The notes under the pieces are model-generated. The model saw only the letters and a list, made by a program, of their open reading frames with translations. It made no database searches and had not been told where the DNA came from. Below, in pieces: positions 34,165 to 43,502 of a stretch of 52,591 bases of DNA (position 1 is the stretch's first letter; every line of letters starts with the position of its first letter). Source of the DNA: Planctomycetota bacterium (lineage in GTDB: Bacteria > Planctomycetota > Planctomycetia > Pirellulales > Pirellulaceae); contig JAFLCP010000043.1 in assembly GCA_017303505.1 (NCBI GenBank), forward strand, positions 1-52,591. The letters run 5' to 3'. Made by a program: the position numbers and the translations under genes.

Positions 34165-36615
34165 ATGCAGACATTACGCATGTTTCGTTTCGCATTGCTC
34201 CTGGCTGTGTTGCTGGTGTCAGCATCCAGCAGAGCAAACGAAAGCGAAAAACTAGCCGTCTCACCATCTGTGGTTAAACTCGATTCACCCGAGTCGACGC
34301 AGCAACTACTCGTAACCGCATATCATCCAAACGATACTCGCAACGATGTAACTCATTTGGCAAAGTATCGAATCAGTGATCCAACCGTTGTGCAGGTTAG
34401 CTCCACAGGCGAAGTGCGACCTTTGCGTGACGGTTCCACACAAATCACAATCTCGCATATCGACAAGACGATCGAACTAAACGTTGAAGTCACCGCCTTC
34501 GCTACTCCACCTCCCATTTCGTTTCGACATCAAGTCATTCCCATCTTGTCAAAAGCTGGTTGCAATGCGGGAGGTTGTCACGGAAAAGCCGAGGGGCAAC
34601 AAGGCTTTCGCTTAAGTGTTTTTGGCTATGACGCAGAAGCAGATTATCAAGCTATTGCCCTTTACGGTAAAGGTCGACGTCTGTTTGTAGCATCGCCTAC
34701 GCACAGTTTGTTGCGACAGAAAGCGATTGGTGAAATCCCGCATGGGGGTGGCAAGAAGATAGAGCCAGGTTCACTCTGGGATCGAATTCTACTCCGCTGG
34801 ATATCCGAGGGCGCAAAGCTAGACGACATACCAGCCAGCTCGCAAACAACCAATGTGGTGCAAGCTGAGGGGACGTTGCACCTCGAACCGGCTACTCTGT
34901 CCATGTCTGCTTTAAGTCGACAGCAACTTCGTGTCACCTATACCGACAACACCGGTCATGCCACTTGCGTTACGGCCGATGCCCAGTATCAATCCAACGA
35001 GGATTCCATCGCGTCGGTCGATCAACAAGGTGTGATTCGCACCACCGAAAATCCAGGTGAAGCTGCCATTTTGGTTCGCTATCTCGGAAAAGTTGCCGTC
35101 TGTCGTGTGACTCGACCACGACACGATGTTGAGTTCGTCACGCCCGCATCGAACAACTTCATCGATCAGATCGTGTGGGAAAAATTGGCGACGCTCAAGA
35201 TACAACCTAGCCCGGTTACAGATGACGCTACTTTTTTGCGTCGCGTTTATATCGATACGATTGGAACTTTGCCAACGGCCCAAGAAGCCAAAGAGTTTCT
35301 CGATAACTCCGCTGCCGATAAACGCATGGTTTTGATTCGTCGACTTTTACAACGTCCTGAATATGCAGACTATTGGGCTTTGCGCTGGTCTGATTTATTA
35401 CAAGTCGATAAAGACACGATTCCGCCAGAGAGCGCTGTTGCGATGACGCGGTGGATTCGCAAACAAATCGCAGCTAATGTCCCTTATGATGAGTTCGCTC
35501 GCCATGTGCTCACGGCAGAAGGTTCTATTCTTAGTGAGTCCCCTGCCCCGTTTTATCAGGTTCAGAATGATCCTGAAAAATTGGCCCGTTCGGTGAGTCA
35601 ATTGTTCTTGGGTGTACGCATCGAGTGCGCACAATGTCACCATCATCCGCTTGAACGTTGGGACCAGCAAGATTATTACGCATTGGCGGGTTTCTTTACG
35701 GGCATCGAGCGAAAAAGTACTCCGCTAACTGGTCTCAAGATTGTGGCTGGCCCCGGGCGCGAATTGGTTCATCCGCTTACACAAAAGCCTGTCCCGGCTG
35801 CGGTACTGGGAGGTAAGCCGGTTGAATTGGCGACCGTGTATGACCGGCGTCAAATTCTTGCAGACTGGATGACTGATCAACACAATCCATATTTCGCGAA
35901 ACTAATCGTGAATCGGTTGTGGGCTCACTACATGGGACGTGGTTTGGTCGAACCGATTGACGATATTCGCGATACCAATCCCGCCAGTAACGAAAAATTG
36001 CTTGATGCCTTAGTGCAACATTTGATCGAAGTAAAGTTCGACTTGAAGAAGTTCACTGAAACGATTTTGTCTTCGCAGGTCTATCAACTGAGTCATGTTA
36101 CGAACGACTCGAATCGTTTGGATGATCAAAATTATTCGCATGCTCGCTGGAAGCCGATTCCGGCAGAGGTTTTGCTCGATGCAGTGTCGCAAGTAACGGG
36201 CGTGCCAGAGTCATTTAACGGTTGGCCTGCCGGTTATCGAGCGATTCAGATTTGGGACAACAAACTTCCATCTCATTTTTTTGAAGTTTTCGGTCGGCCC
36301 AGGCGTTTGACTGTTTGCGCTTGCGAGCGAGGTGATGAGCCGAGTATGGAGCAAGCGTTGCACTTGATGAATGCCACTTCTACGGCTGAAAAATTGGTGC
36401 ATCCAGATGGAAATGCATTTCGTTTATCGCAGGAAACCGAAAGCGATAAGGATGTCATCGACGAAGTCTATTTGATGGCGTTGGCTAGGTATCCCACTGA
36501 AGCGGAACGAAACCGTCTGCTCGCGCATTTCCAAGAGACAGGTAATCGCCAAGAGAGTATCGAAGATCTGCTGTGGGTCTTGATGAACAATCGCGAATTC
36601 GTTTTCAATCATTAG
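34165..36615 (+). CDS. DUF1549/DUF1553 protein with Ig-like and cytochrome-like domains
   Basis: Secreted planctomycete-type protein, 816 residues, with a signal peptide (1-24). A Big2-like Ig domain lies at about 30-110, then a cytochrome-c-like domain whose haem-type site reads CNAGGCH (133-139): CX4CH rather than CXXCH. A second Ig-like block is at about 235-315. DUF1549 covers about 330-540 and includes a canonical CXXCH (C488-AQ-C491-H492) in ECAQCHHHPLERW. DUF1553 covers about 560-810 (NRLWAHYMGRGLVEPIDDIR; RRLTVCACERGDEPS). Function not established; a role in polymer degradation with the DUF1501 partner is proposed in general for this family. First gene of a three-gene operon. Confidence 0.92.
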   Translation: MQTLRMFRFALLLAVLLVSASSRANESEKLAVSPSVVKLDSPESTQQLLVTAYHPNDTRNDVTHLAKYRISDPTVVQVSSTGEVRPLRDGSTQITISHIDKTIELNVEVTAFATPPPISFRHQVIPILSKAGCNAGGCHGKAEGQQGFRLSVFGYDAEADYQAIALYGKGRRLFVASPTHSLLRQKAIGEIPHGGGKKIEPGSLWDRILLRWISEGAKLDDIPASSQTTNVVQAEGTLHLEPATLSMSALSRQQLRVTYTDNTGHATCVTADAQYQSNEDSIASVDQQGVIRTTENPGEAAILVRYLGKVAVCRVTRPRHDVEFVTPASNNFIDQIVWEKLATLKIQPSPVTDDATFLRRVYIDTIGTLPTAQEAKEFLDNSAADKRMVLIRRLLQRPEYADYWALRWSDLLQVDKDTIPPESAVAMTRWIRKQIAANVPYDEFARHVLTAEGSILSESPAPFYQVQNDPEKLARSVSQLFLGVRIECAQCHHHPLERWDQQDYYALAGFFTGIERKSTPLTGLKIVAGPGRELVHPLTQKPVPAAVLGGKPVELATVYDRRQILADWMTDQHNPYFAKLIVNRLWAHYMGRGLVEPIDDIRDTNPASNEKLLDALVQHLIEVKFDLKKFTETILSSQVYQLSHVTNDSNRLDDQNYSHARWKPIPAEVLLDAVSQVTGVPESFNGWPAGYRAIQIWDNKLPSHFFEVFGRPRRLTVCACERGDEPSMEQALHLMNATSTAEKLVHPDGNAFRLSQETESDKDVIDEVYLMALARYPTEAERNRLLAHFQETGNRQESIEDLLWVLMNNREFVFNH

Positions 36616-36623
36616 GAATTACG

Positions 36624-37970
36624 ATGTTATCCAAGAACAGTTCATCGAATTCGGATCTATGGCGATTGAATCGGCGTCGACTCTTGAGAATCGGCGGCAC
36701 AGGTTGGTTAGCGGGTTTGTCTCTACCGACGTTGTTGCAATGGCAAGCCGAAGCTGCCACATCGATTGCTCCCAAAGCGAAGTCGATCATCTTTATTTTG
36801 CTGGAAGGTGGGCCTAGCCATATCGACATGTGGGATATGAAACCCGAAGCACCGAGTGAGATACGTGGTCCCTTCAACCCCATTTCAACGGTGGTACCAG
36901 GAACGTTCATCAGTGAGTTGTTGCCGCGCTGCGCCCAAGTGGTCGATAAGTTTACGATTCTGCGTTCTCATAGTCACAATGACAACGCGCATCAAACGGG
37001 ACGGCATTGGTTGTTGACAGGCTATCCTCCCAATTTTGCAGATGGGCAAGCCAAAGGTGTTCCTTTCAACGAACTCTATCCTTCCATTGGCTCGATCGTA
37101 TCGCGCGAGTTGGGGCAACAAGGGCACGTGCCGCCATATGTGGAACTTCCCAATCCGCTTGGGCCAGGTGGACCAGGCTTTTACGGTCCGAAGTATGCAC
37201 CATTCACTATCAACAACGATCCCGCTCAACCCGATTTCGAAGTTCGCGATCTCAAAACGCCAGCCGGTATCGACTCCGATCGATTTGCTCGCAGGCAAAA
37301 GCTCTTGAGCGATATGCATACCTTGGGCCCAGGTCATGAATCGACAGGAAAAGCGATAACTTTCGAGTCGTATTATGAGAAAGCGGTCGCACTGGTGACC
37401 TCCAAAGAAGCTCGCGAAGCGTTTGATATCCAGGCCGAATCGACACAGTTGCGAGAACGTTATGGATATAGTTCCATCGGTCAAAGCGCCTTATTGGCTC
37501 GCCGATTGGTAGAAGCTGGCTGTCGCTTTATTGGGATTGAGCATGGAAGTTGGGACACCCATACTGACAACTTTAGTAGCCACGAAAAGGCTCTTTGTCC
37601 ACCGACCGATCAAGCCTTCAGCGCCCTGATCACCGATTTGGATGAACGCGGGATGCTCGATGAAACATTGGTGGTGATGATGGGCGAGATGGGGCGAACA
37701 CCAAAAATCAATGCAGACGCAGGCCGCGATCATTGGTCCCAATGTCAGACGGTGATTCTGGCAGGTGGTGGCATTAAACGTGGCGCTGTGATTGGTGCTA
37801 GTGACAGCACGGCAAGTTTCCCAACAACCACTCCTTATGGCATACAAGATTTGCTGCGCACGTTTTTCTATCTGTTAGGTGTAGACGCCGACAAGGTCTA
37901 TCACACGCCGCTGGGACGGCCGGTGCCGATCGTCAACGGTGGCAAGAAAATCGATGAGGTCCTGGCGTGA
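36624..37970 (+). CDS. DUF1501 protein, Tat-exported
   Basis: Alkaline-phosphatase/sulfatase-fold protein without known activity, 448 residues. ATG 36624 has AGGA 7 bases upstream; an in-frame start at 36573 lies inside the preceding gene and is rejected. The N-terminus carries a twin-arginine-like signal (NRRRLLRIGGTGWLAGLSL). Family motifs are IIFILLEGGPSHIDMWDMKP, RSHSHNDNAHQTGRHWLLTG, WDTHTDN, MMGEMGRTPKIN and GRDHWSQC. It starts 8 bp after the DUF1549/DUF1553 gene, the pairing seen throughout Planctomycetota, and overlaps the next gene by 4 bp. Confidence 0.93.
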   Translation: MLSKNSSSNSDLWRLNRRRLLRIGGTGWLAGLSLPTLLQWQAEAATSIAPKAKSIIFILLEGGPSHIDMWDMKPEAPSEIRGPFNPISTVVPGTFISELLPRCAQVVDKFTILRSHSHNDNAHQTGRHWLLTGYPPNFADGQAKGVPFNELYPSIGSIVSRELGQQGHVPPYVELPNPLGPGGPGFYGPKYAPFTINNDPAQPDFEVRDLKTPAGIDSDRFARRQKLLSDMHTLGPGHESTGKAITFESYYEKAVALVTSKEAREAFDIQAESTQLRERYGYSSIGQSALLARRLVEAGCRFIGIEHGSWDTHTDNFSSHEKALCPPTDQAFSALITDLDERGMLDETLVVMMGEMGRTPKINADAGRDHWSQCQTVILAGGGIKRGAVIGASDSTASFPTTTPYGIQDLLRTFFYLLGVDADKVYHTPLGRPVPIVNGGKKIDEVLA

Positions 37971-40348
37971 TTCAGCGTTTGATTTGTGCGTTCACAGTTG
38001 GCTGGATCGTGCTGATCGTTGGGGCTCGCACCGCAGAAGCTCAAAAAGCACCGCAATTGGGTTATATGTATCCACCAGTGCTCAAAGTTGGTCAAACGAA
38101 CCAGGTGCAGTTGGGGGGCTATGACTTGACGCCTGATTTGCAATGGTTCTTTCATCAGCCAGGTATTGTTCTCAATGAAGTGACTGCGCCAGGTGACTTT
38201 CTCATTACTCCGCCGCCGTATTGGAATGGTCCCCGCATGAGTGTGGCGAGTCCCTTGATCGCGCGTGAAGTATCCGCCACGATCGAGGTAAGCCCTGATG
38301 TGCCATCGGGATTAGGTTACTTTCAAACGGCCAATGCCAACGGAATTTCTCAGACCGCCCCTTATTTGGTTAGTCGAGGCGTTGAAGTTACAGAATCGCG
38401 ATGGCGCGACGATGTGCAAGAGCTTGAGTCGATTCCCGTAGGTGTCTCGGGACGATTGCGACGACTAACTGAAGTGGATCGCTATCGCTTTCGAGCTACT
38501 AAAGATGGCATCGTGCAGATCGATCTGCATGCTCGTCGACTGGGTTCTAACTTTAATGCCATGCTTAAGGTCGAGGATGAGCAAGGGAATCGGTTGGTTG
38601 ATGTGGCTGATACGTTAGGCACGGATTTGCAAGTGGTTTTCCCAGTCAAGCGTGATTCGCACTACACCCTCAGTTTGCATGACGCCGATTTTCGAGGTGA
38701 TGCAAGTTTTGTGTACCATTTGTCGATCGATGATCGGCCTAAAGTGGTGCGTTGTTTTCCTGGTTCCGTAACACGAGGCACACGGACGGAAGTGGACGTT
38801 TATGGCTGGGGCTTGGCGAGTGGCAATGCGCAGCTTGAGTCGGTACGGTGTTCGGTCGATATCCCTGCGGATGCGAGTGGCGCGGTGTGGCTCGAACGAG
38901 TAGAAACAACCGCAGGAGTCGTTGAAGTTATGTTGCCGATTGTGACAACCACCGTACCGCGAGTGGATGTTGCTGCGGGGAGTGATGTGAGTGGAGCGTT
39001 TGAATTATCGAATGTTTTTCAAGCACCAGAAAAAGAGCAGCGATATCGCTGGAAAGTTTCGGCTGGCACCACATGGCAAGTGGAATCACAGGCGATCTTG
39101 TTTGGAAGTGAACTCGATTTAGACCTGCAGTTATTGGATGCGATGGGAAAGGTTGTTGCGTCGAGTGAAGATTCGCTGGGGACAACCGATCCGTTGGTGC
39201 GTTATCGAAGTGAGCAGGCTGCGGAGTTAACACTGGTTGTTCGGCGGCTGACTCAGTGCGCTAGACCTGAGTCGAATCGCTATTTCTTGTCCGCGCGTCC
39301 GCAAGCGAGTGATTTCCGTTTAACGCTGGATCAAGCATTGCCGGTAGCGATAGGTGGTAAGCGTGAATGGAGCATTAAAGCAGAACGTTTAGGTGGGCAT
39401 GACGCTGAGATTGTCTTGGATGTAGCGGGCTTACCCGAGGGTGTTACTTTGCAAGGCGAAAAGAAGATTGCGAGTGGCCAACGCGAAGTGAAATGGGCCC
39501 TTGAAGTCGCGCCGAACGTTAAGGTTAGTGCAGCTTCGTTGAGTGTTACCGGAGAATCGATTGTTGAAGGGAATGTCGTGCGGCGCGAAGCTTTGGCAAC
39601 CATCAGTAAGAGTCTAGCTCCGCTGAATTTCGCTGATCTACACGTGAACCGAGCCTTATTTGCGATTACGCTGACTCCGCCGTTTGACATTTTTCTATTG
39701 GATAAGACTCGGCAACGCGATACACCGCGCGGCGCTACCTGTGTGGCAGAGATGGATGTCGTTCGCAAAGATGGGTTCGATGGGGAAGTTCTGATTGAGA
39801 TGGCCGCTCAGCAATCGCGTTACTTGTGTGGCAGTTATGGTTTGAGTGTGAAGGTGCCGGCGGGCGTAAAGCGAATCGAATATGGAGCTTGGATGTCGGA
39901 GTGGTTAGGGACGGAGTACACGATGCGCATGGCGACACATGGTATAGCTCAGGTGGCTGATCCTCAGGGTAATATGCGTTATGTGGTGAAAGCGACCGAT
40001 GCTCCCGTGACCATGATCATGGAGGGAGCCCTATTAAAGCTTGCGCCAGAGCGAACGATTGTCACGGCAAAGTTAGGCGAACGTATTATGTTGCCGATCA
40101 AGATTTCTCGATCACCCAAATTTGCGGAATCGGTCGCAGTCGATTTTGATTTGCCAACGGAGTTACGGGATTTGTGCCAAACATCGAAACTCACATTAAA
40201 CGCTGGTGAAGTATCCGGCGAACTAACGCTGGAACTTCCCAACGATCCACGCTTGGTTGGTACTTGGAAGATCCCTCTTCGCGCCGTGGGCCAAACCAAG
40301 CACTGGCCCATTCAAGCCTTTAGTGAAATCGAGTTGCGCGTGCAGTAG
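37967..40348 (+). CDS. Secreted protein with pre-peptidase-like domains
   Basis: 793 residues with a signal peptide (about 1-25, MIQRLICAFTVGWIVLIVGA). The repeated pattern of a domain resembling bacterial pre-peptidase C-terminal domains is seen around 160-250 (VDRYRFRATKDGIVQIDLHAR) and 345-445 (EQRYRWKVSAGTTWQVESQA), followed by Ig-like beta-rich segments. No catalytic motif. GTG start at 37967 overlaps the DUF1501 stop (GTGA), so translation is coupled. Third gene of the operon; it likely works with the two upstream products outside the cytoplasm. Confidence 0.85.
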   Translation: MIQRLICAFTVGWIVLIVGARTAEAQKAPQLGYMYPPVLKVGQTNQVQLGGYDLTPDLQWFFHQPGIVLNEVTAPGDFLITPPPYWNGPRMSVASPLIAREVSATIEVSPDVPSGLGYFQTANANGISQTAPYLVSRGVEVTESRWRDDVQELESIPVGVSGRLRRLTEVDRYRFRATKDGIVQIDLHARRLGSNFNAMLKVEDEQGNRLVDVADTLGTDLQVVFPVKRDSHYTLSLHDADFRGDASFVYHLSIDDRPKVVRCFPGSVTRGTRTEVDVYGWGLASGNAQLESVRCSVDIPADASGAVWLERVETTAGVVEVMLPIVTTTVPRVDVAAGSDVSGAFELSNVFQAPEKEQRYRWKVSAGTTWQVESQAILFGSELDLDLQLLDAMGKVVASSEDSLGTTDPLVRYRSEQAAELTLVVRRLTQCARPESNRYFLSARPQASDFRLTLDQALPVAIGGKREWSIKAERLGGHDAEIVLDVAGLPEGVTLQGEKKIASGQREVKWALEVAPNVKVSAASLSVTGESIVEGNVVRREALATISKSLAPLNFADLHVNRALFAITLTPPFDIFLLDKTRQRDTPRGATCVAEMDVVRKDGFDGEVLIEMAAQQSRYLCGSYGLSVKVPAGVKRIEYGAWMSEWLGTEYTMRMATHGIAQVADPQGNMRYVVKATDAPVTMIMEGALLKLAPERTIVTAKLGERIMLPIKISRSPKFAESVAVDFDLPTELRDLCQTSKLTLNAGEVSGELTLELPNDPRLVGTWKIPLRAVGQTKHWPIQAFSEIELRVQ

Positions 40349-40660
40349 CCTGTTTATATCGCCTATTCCAGGATGGAGCGTCTATTTGGTCGACGAGAAG
40401 AGGGAACCGCGAAACATGCGAAAGCCGCGAAGGCGAAGTCCCATGTTAAAGGCAAACTAAGTTCTTGATCGTAGCGATGGCAAGGGACAGTGTTCATCGC
40501 GGGTGTGTTTCTATTGAAAGAAAAGGGAACGTTTTATTCAGGCCCCATACACCAACGTTAAATCGCATCTGAGGGTGGTAGTTGACTCACGTCGATGCCC
40601 TCAGAATCCAGCCTTTTTATGTTATTTTTGAACCATAGGATTCGGAAACGATAGGCTTGT
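40349..40660. other. Convergent spacer with a stem-loop
   Basis: This 312-bp spacer lies between convergent genes and has no supportable gene. Arms TCTGAGGG (40568-40575) and CCCTCAGA (40598-40605) form an 8-bp stem with a 22-base loop; a run of five T follows 7 bases later on the + strand, so it may be a weak terminator for the operon. Confidence 0.4.
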
Positions 40661-41680
40661 TTAGTATTTGCTTATTTTGTGTCGAAGCTCCTGCTCACGT
40701 CCCCGAATTTCCGGTGTCACTTGCGGATTATTTGCCAGGCCGAGGTCGCTGGGAGAGGGGCCGAGCCAGGCGGATTGGCGGCCGGTTAGGGTGAGGTGGC
40801 CGCGAGCTAGATCGATCTCCAAAAATGCAAACAATGCGTCGCGGTAAGGGCAAGTGTTGATCATCGCGGGATACTTGGCGTGCAACTCTTTCGGCAAACT
40901 TTCATGCTGGTACTTGCTCCCAACCCAGTGATACGACGCGGAATTCACGTGCCAATAATGAACGCCACCCACTTCCAAAAATTCATCGATATGCGTGTGA
41001 CCATTGATGGCCAATAAGATTCGATCGGAAGCTGCACTTAATAATTTTTGGACGGCAGTTGCATTGTCGACTGCAGCTGGACCCGCTAGCGGTTGATGAC
41101 TGAGAATGAGCATCGGTCCGGCGTGCTGGAGTTCACCTGAGAGCCATTCCAATTGATCCTCGGCGATATGGGCAGGATAACCACCGCGATGATCTTTGGG
41201 CTTATCGTTGCCATCTAACACAATCAGCTTGAGCCCCTGCACCATCTCCGCATAAAAACGATTCTTCATACCCCAGTTATCAACGACCTGTGCAATCTTC
41301 AAACCACCATCGGTATCGTGATTACCAATCACATGAAACTTCGGCATATCGACCGCATTGAATCGATCGATCACCGTTTTGTTCTTAGCAATCGGTGTCG
41401 CAAAATCGCCGAGTTGAATCAGTGCATGCGGTTGGTGTTGGCTGCTGTGCTCAAGAAAAGTATCGAGCCGTTCTGCTGCGTCGGGAACAAGATCTTGATG
41501 CAAATCGGCGATCAGTCCCAAGCGAACGGTCGATGCCTCTTTGTCGTCGCGAGCCCACAAATGTGTGCTGTGAATCGAAGCCAACAGGCAACTGGTCAAG
41601 CCGAGGAACCGGCGGCGTTGAATTCTCTGGGCCAACTGTTTTGGGGCCAACCAGTTTTCTCGGTTGCGATCTGGTATCAT
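40661..41680 (-). CDS. Calcineurin-like metallophosphoesterase
   Basis: Two-metal phosphoesterase, 339 residues. Motifs in order: GLIADLHQD, LIQLGDF, VIGNHDTDGG, LSHQPL and NGHTHIDE, all the expected metal ligands. ATG 41680 has GGAG 8 bases upstream; a GTG at 41698 would include that site. The N-terminus has RRRFLGLTSCLLAS, compatible with Tat or Sec export. Substrate unknown. Divergent from the Mrr-type gene with only 52 bp between, so their promoters overlap. Confidence 0.88.
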   Translation of the reverse strand: MIPDRNRENWLAPKQLAQRIQRRRFLGLTSCLLASIHSTHLWARDDKEASTVRLGLIADLHQDLVPDAAERLDTFLEHSSQHQPHALIQLGDFATPIAKNKTVIDRFNAVDMPKFHVIGNHDTDGGLKIAQVVDNWGMKNRFYAEMVQGLKLIVLDGNDKPKDHRGGYPAHIAEDQLEWLSGELQHAGPMLILSHQPLAGPAAVDNATAVQKLLSAASDRILLAINGHTHIDEFLEVGGVHYWHVNSASYHWVGSKYQHESLPKELHAKYPAMINTCPYRDALFAFLEIDLARGHLTLTGRQSAWLGPSPSDLGLANNPQVTPEIRGREQELRHKISKY

Positions 41681-41732
41681 TACATGTTCTCCAATCACGC
41701 TACGCCCACTTCAAAGTTCCCCCTAGTTTGTC

Positions 41733-42719
41733 ATGTCCGAATCGACCGATCAAGTTCTAGCGCAACTCTCGATGGAAGAACAGCGGCTGAAAGCAGCTCT
41801 GGGGGAGATCGATGGTCGGTTTACGGCGTTAGATGGCCGACGACGTGAACTGCGTAGGGAGAGATTCGGTTATGTACTGGCGAGGCGTTTCGGACCGATC
41901 GTTACGCAGGTCGATGTCTGGCCCCTCTATGCCCTTTATGCATTGCTCATTATCGGGCCAAGTTCATTGGTGGCATTCGGCATCTTGCGAGCGATATGGT
42001 TCCCTACTTGGTTGGCAGGCATCGGGTCTGCGGTTGTTGCCCTTATCGCCGGTTACAACGGTTGGAAGTTGAAGGATGTCGAGCGGGAGATTCGTCGTCG
42101 ATATCCCGATCAGCCCTCACACAATATTCAGCGACTACAGTCAGAGATCGAAACGCTCGACTTGCAAATCCAACCCATTACCCAAGAACGCCGCAGCGTA
42201 CAGCGCCAGCTTGCCGACCTGACAGCGAAAATATCAGAACTGCAGCAACAATTGGCAGACGAGAAAGAAAAGCGGCGTCAAGCAGACGAACTGCAGCGCG
42301 AGAGAGAAGCTCACGAAAAGAAGCAAGCCAAATTGCAATTGCTCAACGGTCGTTGGGAAACGCTGCGCGGAATCCCTTTTGAAGAGTTTTTAGCGAAAGT
42401 TCTTCGGCAGCATGGTTATGAAGTCGAATTAACGCCAGCGTCGGGAGATCAGGGAGTCGATCTAGTAGCGGTAATCTTTGGCCAACGCGTTGCCATTCAA
42501 GCCAAAGGCTATTCCAATATGGTGGGAAACGAGTCGGTCCAACAGGTGGTCGCCGGAAAACGATTTTACCATTGCACGCATGCAGCGGTTATTACCAACA
42601 GCAGCTTCACGCATGCTGCCCTGGCGTTGGCGGAAAGCAATGACTGCCTGATGATTGACTACACCGTTATTCCCACTTTGATTTTGCATGGTTGGCCGGA
42701 GAAAGGTGTTCGGCGATAA
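41733..42719 (+). CDS. Membrane-anchored Mrr-type restriction endonuclease-like protein
   Basis: 328 residues in three parts. Residues 62-110 contain two hydrophobic segments (ALYALLIIGPSSLVAFGIL; WLAGIGSAVVALIAG). About 125-205 is a charged coiled coil. About 213-325 is an Mrr-like nuclease domain: GIPFEEFLAKVL, HGYEVELTPASGDQGVDLVA, VAIQAKGYS and CTHAAVITNS, with active-site D243 and Q256-A-K258, the PD-(D/E)xK variant of Mrr. Both acidic and lysine residues are present, so activity is plausible. No methylase or other restriction gene is nearby. ATG at 41733. Confidence 0.88.
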   Translation: MSESTDQVLAQLSMEEQRLKAALGEIDGRFTALDGRRRELRRERFGYVLARRFGPIVTQVDVWPLYALYALLIIGPSSLVAFGILRAIWFPTWLAGIGSAVVALIAGYNGWKLKDVEREIRRRYPDQPSHNIQRLQSEIETLDLQIQPITQERRSVQRQLADLTAKISELQQQLADEKEKRRQADELQREREAHEKKQAKLQLLNGRWETLRGIPFEEFLAKVLRQHGYEVELTPASGDQGVDLVAVIFGQRVAIQAKGYSNMVGNESVQQVVAGKRFYHCTHAAVITNSSFTHAALALAESNDCLMIDYTVIPTLILHGWPEKGVRR

Positions 42720-42740
42720 TGGATCGAAGTTTAGGACGCC

Positions 42741-42771
42741 AAACTTGTAGTACAGGTGAATCAAACTTGTA
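42741..42771. repeat. Direct repeat ahead of hypothetical gene
   Basis: AAACTTGTA occurs at 42741-42749 and again at 42763-42771, offset 22 bp (about two helical turns). The first copy runs into TGTAGTACA, a short palindrome. It lies 43 bp before the GTG at 42814 and next to TATAAG (42773-42778), a possible -10, although no good -35 is at the right distance. Confidence 0.35.
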
Positions 42772-42813
42772 CTATAAGTTGCGGTAAATGTTTTTTGAGA
42801 AGGGTTGTTTGTC

Positions 42814-43452
42814 GTGAAATTTGCAGTGTTAGGTTTAGCAATCGTTTGGTTCATGAGCAGTGGGAGCTATGTCAGTGCGTTTCAGGATCCGATTGCTCAG
42901 ACTGTTCCCATCGATGACCTGAGTAGCTTGGCGATTGCGAAGATTTCGTCGGATAAAAAGACCGTCGTTGTGCGAGTACCGGGCTGGAAAATCGAATATG
43001 AAACCAAGGAAGTGGAGGTTCCCGTCACTGTTGAGACGGAGGTGGAACAAACGTACGAAGAGAATGGTGCAACCAAAACGCGAGTCGTGAAAGTTCCCAA
43101 AGAAGTGTTGCAAAAGCAAACACAAACCATCTCGAACCTTATCCCCAAGCCGTCTATACGGGGAGAGCTAAAAGTGGATGAGATGATGGTTTGGACGACA
43201 AAAGGGAAACTTCTTAAGACGGCCGAAGTTCAGGAGGCACTTGTCAAAACAAGCTATCTCTTTGCTCTCACGGCAGAACCAGGCCCTGGAAAACCGCCGA
43301 TGGATCCATTTTTTGCGAACGCCTTGCGAGCCGATGTCTTGCTCGTTTATTCGCCTAAGCTCTTGGATATTTTTCTGGAGAGCATCGAAGAGGAAGAAGA
43401 GCCGAATGCGGTTACAACGCCAGGGGGAACTCCGTCAAACAGCATGCCCTGA
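42814..43452 (+). CDS. Secreted hypothetical protein
   Basis: 212 residues, unrecognised. The GTG at 42814 has AAGGG 9 bases upstream and gives a signal peptide (MKFAVLGLAIVWFMSSGSYVSA). Mature part is beta-rich with a Val/Glu/Thr-rich stretch (EVEVPVTVETEVEQTYEE), then KTRVVKVPKEVLQKQTQTI, a pattern I associate with planctomycete secreted proteins of unknown role. The end is acidic (ESIEEEEEPN) and Pro/Gly-rich. Faces the WD40 kinase gene, with stops 50 bp apart. Confidence 0.7.
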   Translation: MKFAVLGLAIVWFMSSGSYVSAFQDPIAQTVPIDDLSSLAIAKISSDKKTVVVRVPGWKIEYETKEVEVPVTVETEVEQTYEENGATKTRVVKVPKEVLQKQTQTISNLIPKPSIRGELKVDEMMVWTTKGKLLKTAEVQEALVKTSYLFALTAEPGPGKPPMDPFFANALRADVLLVYSPKLLDIFLESIEEEEEPNAVTTPGGTPSNSMP

Positions 43453-43502
43453 ACATATCGAGTATTGTGATCGTCGATGTTTGTTTGGCACGAGAAATGC
43501 GT

